From contig SPJS01000196.1 of the NCBI GenBank assembly GCA_006844705.1, positions 18,534 through 82,533 on the forward strand: DNA of 64,000 nt. The letters are read 5' to 3'. Position 1 is the first letter of the stretch. The number at the start of each line of letters is the position of its first letter. Shown piece after piece: positions 42,159 to 51,651 of this stretch. The notes below the pieces were generated by a model that worked only from the letters and a program-made list of their open reading frames with translations, was not told the origin of the DNA and ran no database searches. Made by a program: the position numbers and the translations under genes. Source of the stretch: Methylococcaceae bacterium (GTDB lineage Bacteria; Pseudomonadota; Gammaproteobacteria; Methylococcales; Methylomonadaceae).

Positions 42159-43888
42159 TGGCGGCGACACGGGTGGACGATGCAAGCCTGACGACGTTCA
42201 CTATTAATGTGAATGGCCAGGCGTTAAGTGGTGAATTCCGCCTGGAGTATCTCGATATCAGGAGAATGATTAATCGCATCAGTTTTGCCGAAATTGCATT
42301 CATTGATGGAGCGGTAGATGAGCAAAATTTTAAATTATCCGAAAGTGACGACCTGGCGTTTGGGGGAGAGGTTGAAATTTACCTGGGCTACAACACCGAT
42401 GAAGAGAGTATCTTCAAAGGGGTGATAGTGAAACAGCAAATACAGGTGACCAGAGGCGGACAAAGCAGGTTGTTACTAAATTGTCGAGATGCCAGTTACC
42501 GCATGTGCTTGACTGAGCGCAGTGCGCATTATGCAAGCGTATCAGACTCTGATGTGATCAGTCTTCTGGCGAGTAACCACGGTATCAATGCAGATGTTGA
42601 GACGACCTCCGACACGCATCTGGATGTCGCTCAATGGCGTACCTCTGATTGGGACTTTATGCTGCAAAGAGCAGAGCGTAATGGCTTGGTGGTATTAACC
42701 AAGGATGGAGAACTCAGTATTGTTTCAGTCCGGAGTGGTCCAAGCAAGGGTCAAATTGTGTATGGACGTAACGTATTGTCAGCAGAGCTTGAAATAGATG
42801 CCCAGCACCAATATGAGTCCACAAAATCGAGAGCATGGTCCAGTGCTAATCAAGAGAAAGAAGAGCAGGAAGGAAGCGCTGCGCTGACTGAACCGGGACG
42901 TGAATCAAGTTCGACGATGGCGTCTCAGGCGGGCGGTAGAGAAAAATGCCTGGCGGCAGACGGTGATGTGACCGCCAGTACCTTGTTGAATTGGGCCAAT
43001 GCCGCCATTGAACGTCAACAGCTGGCGAAAATTATCGGCACGATCACCCTTCAAGGCAGCCATGATATTCAATGTGGTGATTGGGTCGATTTAGAAGGGT
43101 TTGGTCAACGCATGAATGGTCAGGCCTTTGTGGGCGGCATTATGCATGCCGTTTCACGGGGTAACTGGCTCACTACGCTTCAAATTGGTTTGAATCCTCA
43201 GTGGCATATGCAGCAATTTTCCAATCCTGGTCCGCAAGATGTACTCAGCACGACAAACTCAAATTTGCATATTGCTAAAGTTGTTGGGTTGAGCGAAGAC
43301 CCTGATGGTGGTGAGCGAATTCAGGTGAAAGTGATTGCTTTGGGCGAAGATCAGGAAGGCATATGGGCCAGGCTGGCAAGTAAAGATGCGGGCAGCGAGA
43401 GGGGGTGGGTCATACGTCCAGAGATTGATGATGAAGTGATCGTCGGCTTTATTGACGGTGATGCTGCTCAGCCGGTTATTCTTGGCTCACTATACAGCAG
43501 TGCCCACGCCACACCCATCCCAGCCGATAATGACGACAATCATGAGAAAGGCTGGGTGACTCGATCGGGCATGAAATTCATTTTTAATGATGACACGATC
43601 ACGTTAACCATCGAAACGCCCAACGGCAACACAATCACAGTGGATGATGATGCGGGCGGGATAAGTATCCAGGATGAGAATGATAACGCGATCGTACTTG
43701 ACAGTAGCGGAATAACAATGACGTCCGCTTCTGATATTAATATCGAGGCGCGAGGTGATATTAATGTCAGTGCGGTCAATTTAAAGCAGGACGCTCAGGC
43801 GGAAGTGAAATTAAACGGGAGTGCTGGCGCTACGCTGGAAAGTGGTGGCAGTACCACGGTTAAAGGGTCCATCGTTCAAATTAATTGA
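42158..43888 (+). CDS. eCIS central spike protein, VgrG-like (Pvc8-like)
   Basis: The 576-residue protein has a gp27-like N-terminal part (FRLEYLDIRRMINRISFAEIAFIDG; YLGYNTDEESIFKGVIVKQQI), an OB-fold/gp5-like part (LHIAKVVGLSEDPDGGERIQVKV; VIRPEIDDEVIVGFIDGDAAQPVILGSLY) and a C-terminal triple-stranded beta-helix of repetitive acidic strands ending VKGSIVQIN. This is the spike that the sheath drives into the target. It overlaps the Pvc7-like gene by one base and is followed by the PAAR tip. Confidence 0.93.
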   Translation: MAATRVDDASLTTFTINVNGQALSGEFRLEYLDIRRMINRISFAEIAFIDGAVDEQNFKLSESDDLAFGGEVEIYLGYNTDEESIFKGVIVKQQIQVTRGGQSRLLLNCRDASYRMCLTERSAHYASVSDSDVISLLASNHGINADVETTSDTHLDVAQWRTSDWDFMLQRAERNGLVVLTKDGELSIVSVRSGPSKGQIVYGRNVLSAELEIDAQHQYESTKSRAWSSANQEKEEQEGSAALTEPGRESSSTMASQAGGREKCLAADGDVTASTLLNWANAAIERQQLAKIIGTITLQGSHDIQCGDWVDLEGFGQRMNGQAFVGGIMHAVSRGNWLTTLQIGLNPQWHMQQFSNPGPQDVLSTTNSNLHIAKVVGLSEDPDGGERIQVKVIALGEDQEGIWARLASKDAGSERGWVIRPEIDDEVIVGFIDGDAAQPVILGSLYSSAHATPIPADNDDNHEKGWVTRSGMKFIFNDDTITLTIETPNGNTITVDDDAGGISIQDENDNAIVLDSSGITMTSASDINIEARGDINVSAVNLKQDAQAEVKLNGSAGATLESGGSTTVKGSIVQIN

Positions 43889-43899
43889 CGGAAATGACT

Positions 43900-44193
43900 A
43901 TGCCTCCAGCAGCACGAGTGAATGATATGCATGTTTGTCCTATGGTAAACCCCGGGCCTGCTCCCCATGTAGGAGGCCCCATTTTACCTGCGGGTGAACC
44001 CACGGTATTGATTGGCGGCATGCCCGCTGCACGGCTGGGGGATATGGCGACGTGTTCCGGTCCTCCCGATACTATTGTTAGCGGGTCTTCCAGTGTGATG
44101 ATTGGTGGTATGCCAGCCGCACGTTTGGGAGACTCTACCGCTCACGGCGGATCGATTGTCGCGGGCGAACCCACAGTAATCATTGGAGGGTAG
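43900..44193 (+). CDS. eCIS PAAR tip protein (Pvc10-like)
   Basis: The 97-residue PAAR protein begins MPPAARVNDMHVCPMVNPG and contains two copies of the GEPTVLIGGMPAARLGDMA-type repeat. Its histidine and cysteine (H10, C12, and C in MATCSG) are placed to bind the metal at the spike tip. I use ATG 43900 because GGA lies at suitable spacing and the family starts there; a TTG at 43885 would add five residues. The protein sharpens the spike and is a possible docking point for effectors. Confidence 0.92.
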   Translation: MPPAARVNDMHVCPMVNPGPAPHVGGPILPAGEPTVLIGGMPAARLGDMATCSGPPDTIVSGSSSVMIGGMPAARLGDSTAHGGSIVAGEPTVIIGG

Positions 44194-44195
44194 AA

Positions 44196-44603
44196 GTGGC
44201 TGACGAAAATAAAATCATTGGTGCGGGTTGGAGTTTCCCGCCGCAGTTTGATGCGGTCGCAGGTGGCATCAAGATGACCACGGGACACGAGGATATCAAC
44301 AACAGTCTTTTTATTATTTTTAATACCGCGTTAGGTGAGCGCATTATGCAGCCCAAGTTTGGCTGCAGCTTGCATTCGATGGTGATGGAACCGATGAATA
44401 CGGGTAATTTATCGTATATCAGAACCATGCTGGAAACCGCAATTCTGTACCATGAACCGCGTATTGATGCTGAAGATATTGATTTTAACTTCAATGCCAA
44501 CGAAGGCGTGTTAGATATAAAAGTGATGTATCGGATTAGAGCCACCAATTCACGCTTCAATTATGTCTATCCATTCTATTTGGCAGAAGGTGAAAAAATA
44601 TGA
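44196..44603 (+). CDS. eCIS baseplate wedge protein gp25-like (Pvc9-like)
   Basis: The 135-residue protein is a GPW/gp25 family member (GAGWSFPPQFDA, then DINNSLFIIFNTALGERIMQPKFGCSLH with the conserved E-R pair). gp25 nucleates sheath polymerisation at the baseplate. It starts at GTG 44196, preceded by GGAGGG, and overlaps the following gene by four bases. Confidence 0.92.
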   Translation: MADENKIIGAGWSFPPQFDAVAGGIKMTTGHEDINNSLFIIFNTALGERIMQPKFGCSLHSMVMEPMNTGNLSYIRTMLETAILYHEPRIDAEDIDFNFNANEGVLDIKVMYRIRATNSRFNYVYPFYLAEGEKI

Positions 44604-47600
44604 ACCCGCATTGCCAAAGACCCAATCCTTTAGTGCGCAGTGGCTCTGACCGCAAGTCCAGAGTTATCCAGGCATTGGATGTCAACCATTTTCAGGTTGA
44701 CGAGCGCAGCGTAGCGGATTTTATTTTGTTCGCTCGTCGTTATGCAGAGAATATAACGTTCCACGGCAGCGACCAGACTCTCAACTGGAAGAAATTCTTT
44801 GAAAAAGATAGCAGCGTGACGCTAGCGCGGATTGCCAATTTACCATTATCACTGGGCTTGCATTTCAAAGATGATGTAGTGCGGTTTCTACAGCAATCAG
44901 CAGCGCAGCCCGCTCCCGTTGTACTGGAGTATTTGGCACTGTATATGCGTTTGCCATTATTACTGTTGAATGAAATAGCACACTGTCGCGGTTTGCTGCC
45001 ACAGGGAGATCCACTTACCGTCGAGTTGGAGAAATGGGCGGGCAAAGAAATTGTAAGCGACCTGGTGTTGTTAAAGACTTTTGTACTCGGGGCGGAATCA
45101 CTTCCGTTATCAGGCTTTAGCGATCAAGCGCTGGATAAAACCAAATTAAACAGTGATGTTACTGTCGATGATCCGCTACTGGTTCCTCAACAATTCATTG
45201 AGTTGATTTCCAGCTTGTCCTGGAACGATGACGCAGCGCAGTTTTTCTCAAAGTTCGAGACGCTCGACGATGCAGATTTGACAAGCGCTGTTGCGGATAG
45301 CTCACCTTTTGCCACATCCAACGATTTCAACGACCAGATTGACGATGCATTACGTTACAACTTGCTGGTCAATGCGGTAGAGCATTTATTGAGCGCCATG
45401 CAGTCCGTCATTGATGCTGCTCAGTTGGCCCTGGAGGATGCGCTCAACAGAGATGACCATGAACCGGCTTATGGGTTATGGCTCACGTTTCTTAAGCTTT
45501 ATGCCGCAGCGCAAGACAATATAAATGAGTTCACGGGGCGGCATCTGGATTTTTACTATCGTGATATTTTGCAAATGGCCAACCAGCCCAAACAGGGTGA
45601 CCAGGTGCCGCTGGTTTTTGAGTTGGCAAAGCACCATGCTGAGTATTTGCTTGAGGCGGGTACCTTGTTCAAGGCGGGAAAAGACGCAGGCGGCATCGAA
45701 CGATTGTATCAATTGGAATCCGATACCGTGATTAATCAAGCCGTGATTAAAGAATTGCGTAGTTTTTTTCATGCTCACAGTGACGGCAGCGTACCCTATG
45801 CAGCGATCAAGACGGATAGCGCCGATGGTGTGGATGAGAAACTGGATAAAGAAAACCCGCAATGGCCGATATTTGGCCCTGTTCATGAAAACAGTTTGGC
45901 GGAAATAGGCTTTGCCGTGGCCGATGAAAAATTACGCTTGAGCGACGGTCAACGAGAAATCAACGTATCCATTGAAATTCAAGCGGGGTTTACGGGTACG
46001 CTGCAGAATACTTTTGCGGCTGCGTTAACGACAGAAAAAGAATGGCTGTACCTGAATGACAGCCAGCTCACAGTATCTAAAAATGGAAGCAGATTAGAGT
46101 TTGACATTGAATTGGAAGGGGATCAGCCCGCAATTACGCCGTATGACCCAGCACTCCATTTATTTAATTTCTCTACATCATTACCCATGCTGCGCATTTG
46201 GGTATTGCCTGCATCGGGTCAATTTGAAGCATGGCGTCATGTCAGCTTTACCTCCATCACCCTTAAGACAGAGGTGGCGGGTACACGAAGTTTTTCATTG
46301 GGCAATGACTTTGGTGTGATTGACACGGCCAAACCATTTTTGCCATTCGGCCCGCAACCGACGGTGAATAGTCACTTCATCGTGGGCGGCCGGGAAATAT
46401 TCAGTAAACCCATCGCGGCCATAGAAATTAAACCCACCTGGAAAGAAGAGCTGGGATTTCAGACGCATTATAGTCAAACCGCCTTGCCCTACGCGGTAGC
46501 CGCCAATATTGAATGGTTGGCGAAAGGACGTTGGGTGTTGTCGAGCGCATCGCCAGAAGTTCCGATGCTGATCCGTGCAGGTGACGAGGACATAAAATTT
46601 GGGGTAAATATATTATTTTGGCACTGGGTCTTGACTGGCGAAAATCTTTTTGACATTGCCGGTATCAGTCAGGTTCTGTTTTATCTATTTGATTTTGGTT
46701 TTGTCTTTCAAGGCGAGCAAAGCGGTGCAGCATTCGATGAACTGGACCAGCAATACGGCATTACCAGTACCGAAGGATTTATCCGGTTTACATTAAAAAA
46801 TCAATTTGGCCATCAACAGTATCCGCAAACCAATGCGTTGGCGCTGATAAAAAAAGCTGGCGGTACAGGTTCATTGCCGAATGATGTGAATTATGTAGAT
46901 AGTATTCCGCAAGAGCCCTATACGCCGACGGTGACTGATTTAACAGTCAATTATGTTACGACAGCAGATTCTCCACAGCAGTTTTTCCATCAGTGCCCTT
47001 TTGGAACACAGAAGGTGGGCTCGACAAACACAAGCCTGTTACCCGATTTCAGCCGGGAAGGTGAGTTGTACATTGGCCTGGAAAAAGCAGTACCACCTCA
47101 ATCCATATCTTTACTTTTTCATAGCATAGAAGGCAGTGCCAACCCCTTAAAAAATCCAGCGTCTTTGAGCTGGCATTACCTGCAAGGTGATCAATGGCAA
47201 GAAATAAAAGCAACAGATATTACCGATACCAGCGCATCCCTATCGGGCTCTGGGATTATCCAATTTGAATTGCCGGCTGCAGCAGATACTGATCACGCTA
47301 TTTTACCTTCCGATTTGCATTGGCTGCGGTTATCCGTCGCGCAGGATAGTGACGCCGTATGTGTGATGAAAGCGCTATACACGCAGGCGGCTAACGCCAT
47401 CTGGTATGACAACAATAATTCTGATTTGATGTTGGCTGATCCACTACCCGCCAACACGATTGCGAAATTGAAAACCCCTGATTCTGCGGTAAAAAAAATT
47501 TCCCAGCCGCTTGAGTCGTTTGGCGGAAAACCAGAAGAACTGGATACCGATTACTATCAGCGCGTCAGTGAGCGGCTGCGTCATAAAAAACGTGCGTCGA

Positions 47601-48247
47601 CAATGTGGGATTATGAAAATCTTGTCCTGCAGGAATTTCCTCAGGTGTATAAGGTACGCTGTTTGAATCACACCGAATTATGCCGCGATGTGGATAACAA
47701 TATTCTGGCAGACAATGGGATGCATCCAGGGTCAGTCGTGGTGGTGCCGATACCGGTGATCGACTCGGCCTCTGCCAGTGATCCGCATAGACCCTACAAC
47801 ACCACAAAAACCCTCGCGGATATAGATGCCTTTTTAAGAGAACGCATCTCGCCATTTGTTAATTTGGAAGTACAAAACCCGAAAATAGAGGAAATTCAAT
47901 TTGAATTCAAAGTAGGGTTTCATGAATTCATTAATGACAGCGGTTATTACCTCAAGTTACTGGAAACAGAAATCAAAGCCTTTATGATGCCGTGGTCCGT
48001 GGGTGGGGCGAGCGCCATCGATTTTAACGGACGCTGGTACAAATCAACCCTGGTGAATTTTATCGACGAACGTCCTTATGTGGATTACGTCAAAGACGTT
48101 CAAATGTTTCATCGCATAGATATCAACGATGAAAGTATGGCATGGCGCAGCGTTGATAAAAACGTGATTAAAGCAGATTCGGCACGATCAATCCTGGTGT
48201 CTCACCGGGCACATGTCATTACTTTGCATGAGGAGCGTGTTGTATGA
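44600..48247 (+). CDS. eCIS large baseplate protein (gp6/baseplate J-like, Pvc11-like)
   Basis: The 1215-residue protein is the probable wedge protein of the baseplate. The best marker is the C-terminal RASTMWDYENLVLQEFPQVYKVRCLNHTELC, followed by SVVVVPIPVID and a segment starting RISPFVNLEVQNPKIEEIQF that matches Pvc11/gp6-type proteins. The N-terminal 300 residues are helical and poorly conserved; the middle is beta-rich. It overlaps its neighbours by four bases on both sides. In PVC this protein and Pvc12 build the hexagonal baseplate. Confidence 0.85.
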   Translation: MNPHCQRPNPLVRSGSDRKSRVIQALDVNHFQVDERSVADFILFARRYAENITFHGSDQTLNWKKFFEKDSSVTLARIANLPLSLGLHFKDDVVRFLQQSAAQPAPVVLEYLALYMRLPLLLLNEIAHCRGLLPQGDPLTVELEKWAGKEIVSDLVLLKTFVLGAESLPLSGFSDQALDKTKLNSDVTVDDPLLVPQQFIELISSLSWNDDAAQFFSKFETLDDADLTSAVADSSPFATSNDFNDQIDDALRYNLLVNAVEHLLSAMQSVIDAAQLALEDALNRDDHEPAYGLWLTFLKLYAAAQDNINEFTGRHLDFYYRDILQMANQPKQGDQVPLVFELAKHHAEYLLEAGTLFKAGKDAGGIERLYQLESDTVINQAVIKELRSFFHAHSDGSVPYAAIKTDSADGVDEKLDKENPQWPIFGPVHENSLAEIGFAVADEKLRLSDGQREINVSIEIQAGFTGTLQNTFAAALTTEKEWLYLNDSQLTVSKNGSRLEFDIELEGDQPAITPYDPALHLFNFSTSLPMLRIWVLPASGQFEAWRHVSFTSITLKTEVAGTRSFSLGNDFGVIDTAKPFLPFGPQPTVNSHFIVGGREIFSKPIAAIEIKPTWKEELGFQTHYSQTALPYAVAANIEWLAKGRWVLSSASPEVPMLIRAGDEDIKFGVNILFWHWVLTGENLFDIAGISQVLFYLFDFGFVFQGEQSGAAFDELDQQYGITSTEGFIRFTLKNQFGHQQYPQTNALALIKKAGGTGSLPNDVNYVDSIPQEPYTPTVTDLTVNYVTTADSPQQFFHQCPFGTQKVGSTNTSLLPDFSREGELYIGLEKAVPPQSISLLFHSIEGSANPLKNPASLSWHYLQGDQWQEIKATDITDTSASLSGSGIIQFELPAAADTDHAILPSDLHWLRLSVAQDSDAVCVMKALYTQAANAIWYDNNNSDLMLADPLPANTIAKLKTPDSAVKKISQPLESFGGKPEELDTDYYQRVSERLRHKKRASTMWDYENLVLQEFPQVYKVRCLNHTELCRDVDNNILADNGMHPGSVVVVPIPVIDSASASDPHRPYNTTKTLADIDAFLRERISPFVNLEVQNPKIEEIQFEFKVGFHEFINDSGYYLKLLETEIKAFMMPWSVGGASAIDFNGRWYKSTLVNFIDERPYVDYVKDVQMFHRIDINDESMAWRSVDKNVIKADSARSILVSHRAHVITLHEERVV

Positions 48248-51200
48248 GGACTTCCGATCTTGACGGGCTGAGTATCGATGTTCAGCAGTCACTGCATCCT
48301 TCGCAAGATTTTCAGTTGCTACGCGAACAGGGAATGAATTACATCCGCCAATTAAGTGGATCTATCTGGACTGATCACAACCTGCATGACCCGGGCATCA
48401 CGACACTGGAAATATTGTGTTATGCAATCACCGATTTAGGCTACCGGACATCGTTTCCCATTGAAGATCTGATGACAGGACAGGATGGGTTTAACACCGA
48501 CCCTGCCTTAACCAGTTTTTTTCCTGCCCAGGAAGCATTAACCAACACAGCATTAACCCAACTGGATTATCGCAAGTTATTGCTAAAGATTGATGGCATT
48601 CGCAACGCGTGGATGTTGCCAAGAACCACCGCACCGGGCTCAGAAATACCTGTTTTTGTGGATAAGAAAGCCAGGTCCTTAAGCCTGAACGATAAAAACA
48701 GTCTGGGTCAGGACAACCTGCCACTCTTCATCAATGGGCTGTATGACGTTCGACTGGAGTTGGTACCGCATAACGAATGGGGTAGTCTGAATGAAACCGC
48801 GCTGACCGTTGCATTGCGCAAAGGTGATTTCAGTGGATATGACGGCAGCGTGTCTCTGCTGGAAAATAAGGCCAGTCATCGTCAGTCGTGGGCGGCAGTT
48901 GCCGAGGCTAATGACGATGCTGCAGACTTAATGGCAAGTTTAAGCGTGGTGATCAGTGAACCGGGCGCTTCTGCGGTTAAGGTGCAATGTGAATTTAATG
49001 CGGCAGTACTTCCTGAACTAAGGCTTGAGCTGGGGGATGATGCTGATTTTACAGAGGCCCAGTGGCTGGATTTATTGCAAAGCCCCACCGATTCCCCGTT
49101 ACTTTCATTTGCCAGAAAGCAGGCGCGCATAGAGTTTTTATTGGGCAAGGCCACTTGCGCATTAATGGATAGCCGCAATCTCTGTGAAGACTATGCCAGT
49201 ATCGATACCGTTTCATCGGATTACATAGCGATCTGCAGCGATATCGAAGTGAGCCCGGAGGCCGATCTGGAGGAAGTGCAGGCGCATGTGTATTTTGCCA
49301 TTGAGCAGTACATGAACCCCAATGTTCCGGCCTATTCCTTAAAAGAATTACTGGACAACACTATTGACCCCGATGAGATATTCAATGGGCCATATATTAA
49401 CTCGTCGTTACAGCATCAAGGACAACCGGTGTTTGATAAACCGGGGTTTCATCTGCATGAAGATCTTAACAAGGCCGAGCTGCGTAAAATCATTCACAGT
49501 TCTGACATCATTAATGTGCTCATGGATATTGAGCATGTCATCAATGTTAAATCATTATTGTTGCGAAAGTACTCAGTCGAAGGAGAGCCCCTGGGTGATG
49601 CACAGGCGTGGTGTTTGTCTGTCCAGCCAGGCCACCAGCCCGTGTTGAGCATTCAACATTCAAACATTTTATTTCTCAAGAGAAATGTGCCTTTTATCGC
49701 ACGCCCGGGTGAATTCCAGGCCACGTTGAATCATCTACGTGCGGTCGCAAACAAAAGTGCATATGGCGACCCGCAAGAAAGCCTGGTGGTGCCGCATGGC
49801 AAGGTCAGGGATACCTTAACGCACTACCCGGTTCAGCATGATTTTCCTCTTACCTACCAAATTGGTCAGGCGGGTCTGGAGGCAAATGCGGATATTGCAA
49901 GAATTCAACAGGCGCAGCAGTTTAAAGGTTATTTGACAATATTCGAACAAGTGTTGGCCGACTATTTGGCTCAGCTCGCCCATTTGCCTGTGTTGTTCTC
50001 CCTGGATAAGGAGTTGTCGCACAGTTATTTTAGTCAATATCTCACCGATATCGCCGGCAGTCTGCAACATGCTGATTTTGCGGATGAATTTTATGTGGAT
50101 GCCGACGTGTTTGCAGATGAAGCTGAAAGATCCAGGTTGCGCGAGTCGCATGAAGCATTTCAAGACCGGCGGCACAGGTTACTGGATCATCTATTAGCGC
50201 GTTTTGCCGAAAAATTCACTGACTATGTGATGCTGATGTTACGCAGTGATGGTCAGAGTCTGTTGACGTCCAGCGAACTTATCAATGACAAGATTGATTT
50301 TCTGAGACAACAACCTGTACTCAGTCGCGAACGAAACCGGGCGTTTAATTACAAGCCTAAATCAGCTGCAGAAGTGTGGGATACGGATAATGTGTCAGGT
50401 GTGGAAAAACGTAGCTTACGTTTAGCCGGAGTTGATGATTTTAGTCGACGCAACCTTGCGTGTGCTGTGTTTATGGCTAGCCTCATGGATACAAAACGCC
50501 TGCGTGATGGCTATCGAATTGAGATTAAAGATTCAACAAACAAGTTATTGTTTAAGTCATTTGAACTTTTCCCGTCACGCGAAGAGGCAATAATGAATGC
50601 TGGAAACCTGTTTGGCGGCATTCAGGCAGATGCAAGTTTTGCGTTGGAGATAACAGGTGATGGCGATCATATCTGGCGGTTGACCCATGATGCTACCTCG
50701 TTAATGCAAGACAAAACCTTTAATAATTTAACAGATGCGCAAGCCGATATCGATAAAGTGAGGGCGCGCATTGAGGAAATCTTTTCGACAAGTTCATCCT
50801 CAGAAGGCGAATCAGACGATGCTGAGAGCGTTGATACCCTGTTTGATACCAGAGAGTTTGGTCGAGAGTTTGGTGTTGAAATACAGGATTCACAACAGTT
50901 GACTCTGTTTAAGGCAAAGGAAAGTTTTGAAACCCGCGCTCAAGCGCAGGTGGCGGCAACAGCGGTGTTTCCAGGAGTAAAAGACCCCGCTAATTATGTA
51001 ATTGATGAAAGTGGCGGGGTGGCGGCCATTAACTTTCGACTTGAATTTAATGGCGTCACCCTCACTCAAGATGCGAGCTACGATAACGTTAACGAAGCAC
51101 ATCATGCGATCGGTGCGATTGTGGCGCGCTACTTTGAACTGTTACTCAGTCATGTTTGTAATGACGAAGGGCTGTATTTAATCGAACATGTATTGTTAAG

Positions 51201-51633
51201 ACCCCGCGACAATAATTCTGACTTATTTGATATTTGTGTCGGAGATACTGGAACGGCGTGTAGTGATGAAGACCCGTATTCATTTCGGGCCTCCGTCATC
51301 ATGCCGTATTGGCCGCAACGTTTTCAACAGCTGACGTTTAGAACGTTTTTTGAAAACCTGATGCGTGAGCAAACACCCGCGCATATTCAACTCAAGATAT
51401 GCTGGATTGATCATTTACAAATGCAGGATTTTGAAACAGCCCTGAAAAACTGGTTGTTAGCATTACACTCAGAAACCTTTGATAGCTCAGAACTGGTAGA
51501 CAGGCAAAATGCCTTGTTAACCGTGCTGCAGCAGCTACGCAGCGTTTACCCCACTGCTGAGCTGCATGATTGTGATGATGATAATGGTGGTGAACCCGTA
51601 CGCCTTGGCAGTACTAATTTAGGCGTATTTTAA
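48244..51633 (+). CDS. eCIS large baseplate protein (Pvc12-like)
   Basis: The 1129-residue protein starts with a conserved segment, YIRQLSGSIWTDHNLHDPGITTLEILCYAITDLGYR, typical of the second large eCIS baseplate protein. A conspicuous feature lies at about residues 750-965: two related modules (GYRIEIKDSTNKLLFKSFELF and GVEIQDSQQLTLFKAKESFET) that look like tandem DUF1508/YegP-type folds, an insertion within the baseplate protein. The C-terminal part (YLIEHVLLRPRDNN; PAHIQLKICWID) is again family-like. It overlaps the upstream gene by four bases. Confidence 0.8.
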   Translation: MRTSDLDGLSIDVQQSLHPSQDFQLLREQGMNYIRQLSGSIWTDHNLHDPGITTLEILCYAITDLGYRTSFPIEDLMTGQDGFNTDPALTSFFPAQEALTNTALTQLDYRKLLLKIDGIRNAWMLPRTTAPGSEIPVFVDKKARSLSLNDKNSLGQDNLPLFINGLYDVRLELVPHNEWGSLNETALTVALRKGDFSGYDGSVSLLENKASHRQSWAAVAEANDDAADLMASLSVVISEPGASAVKVQCEFNAAVLPELRLELGDDADFTEAQWLDLLQSPTDSPLLSFARKQARIEFLLGKATCALMDSRNLCEDYASIDTVSSDYIAICSDIEVSPEADLEEVQAHVYFAIEQYMNPNVPAYSLKELLDNTIDPDEIFNGPYINSSLQHQGQPVFDKPGFHLHEDLNKAELRKIIHSSDIINVLMDIEHVINVKSLLLRKYSVEGEPLGDAQAWCLSVQPGHQPVLSIQHSNILFLKRNVPFIARPGEFQATLNHLRAVANKSAYGDPQESLVVPHGKVRDTLTHYPVQHDFPLTYQIGQAGLEANADIARIQQAQQFKGYLTIFEQVLADYLAQLAHLPVLFSLDKELSHSYFSQYLTDIAGSLQHADFADEFYVDADVFADEAERSRLRESHEAFQDRRHRLLDHLLARFAEKFTDYVMLMLRSDGQSLLTSSELINDKIDFLRQQPVLSRERNRAFNYKPKSAAEVWDTDNVSGVEKRSLRLAGVDDFSRRNLACAVFMASLMDTKRLRDGYRIEIKDSTNKLLFKSFELFPSREEAIMNAGNLFGGIQADASFALEITGDGDHIWRLTHDATSLMQDKTFNNLTDAQADIDKVRARIEEIFSTSSSSEGESDDAESVDTLFDTREFGREFGVEIQDSQQLTLFKAKESFETRAQAQVAATAVFPGVKDPANYVIDESGGVAAINFRLEFNGVTLTQDASYDNVNEAHHAIGAIVARYFELLLSHVCNDEGLYLIEHVLLRPRDNNSDLFDICVGDTGTACSDEDPYSFRASVIMPYWPQRFQQLTFRTFFENLMREQTPAHIQLKICWIDHLQMQDFETALKNWLLALHSETFDSSELVDRQNALLTVLQQLRSVYPTAELHDCDDDNGGEPVRLGSTNLGVF

Positions 51634-51651
51634 TTTATAGGCAGGTACGCA

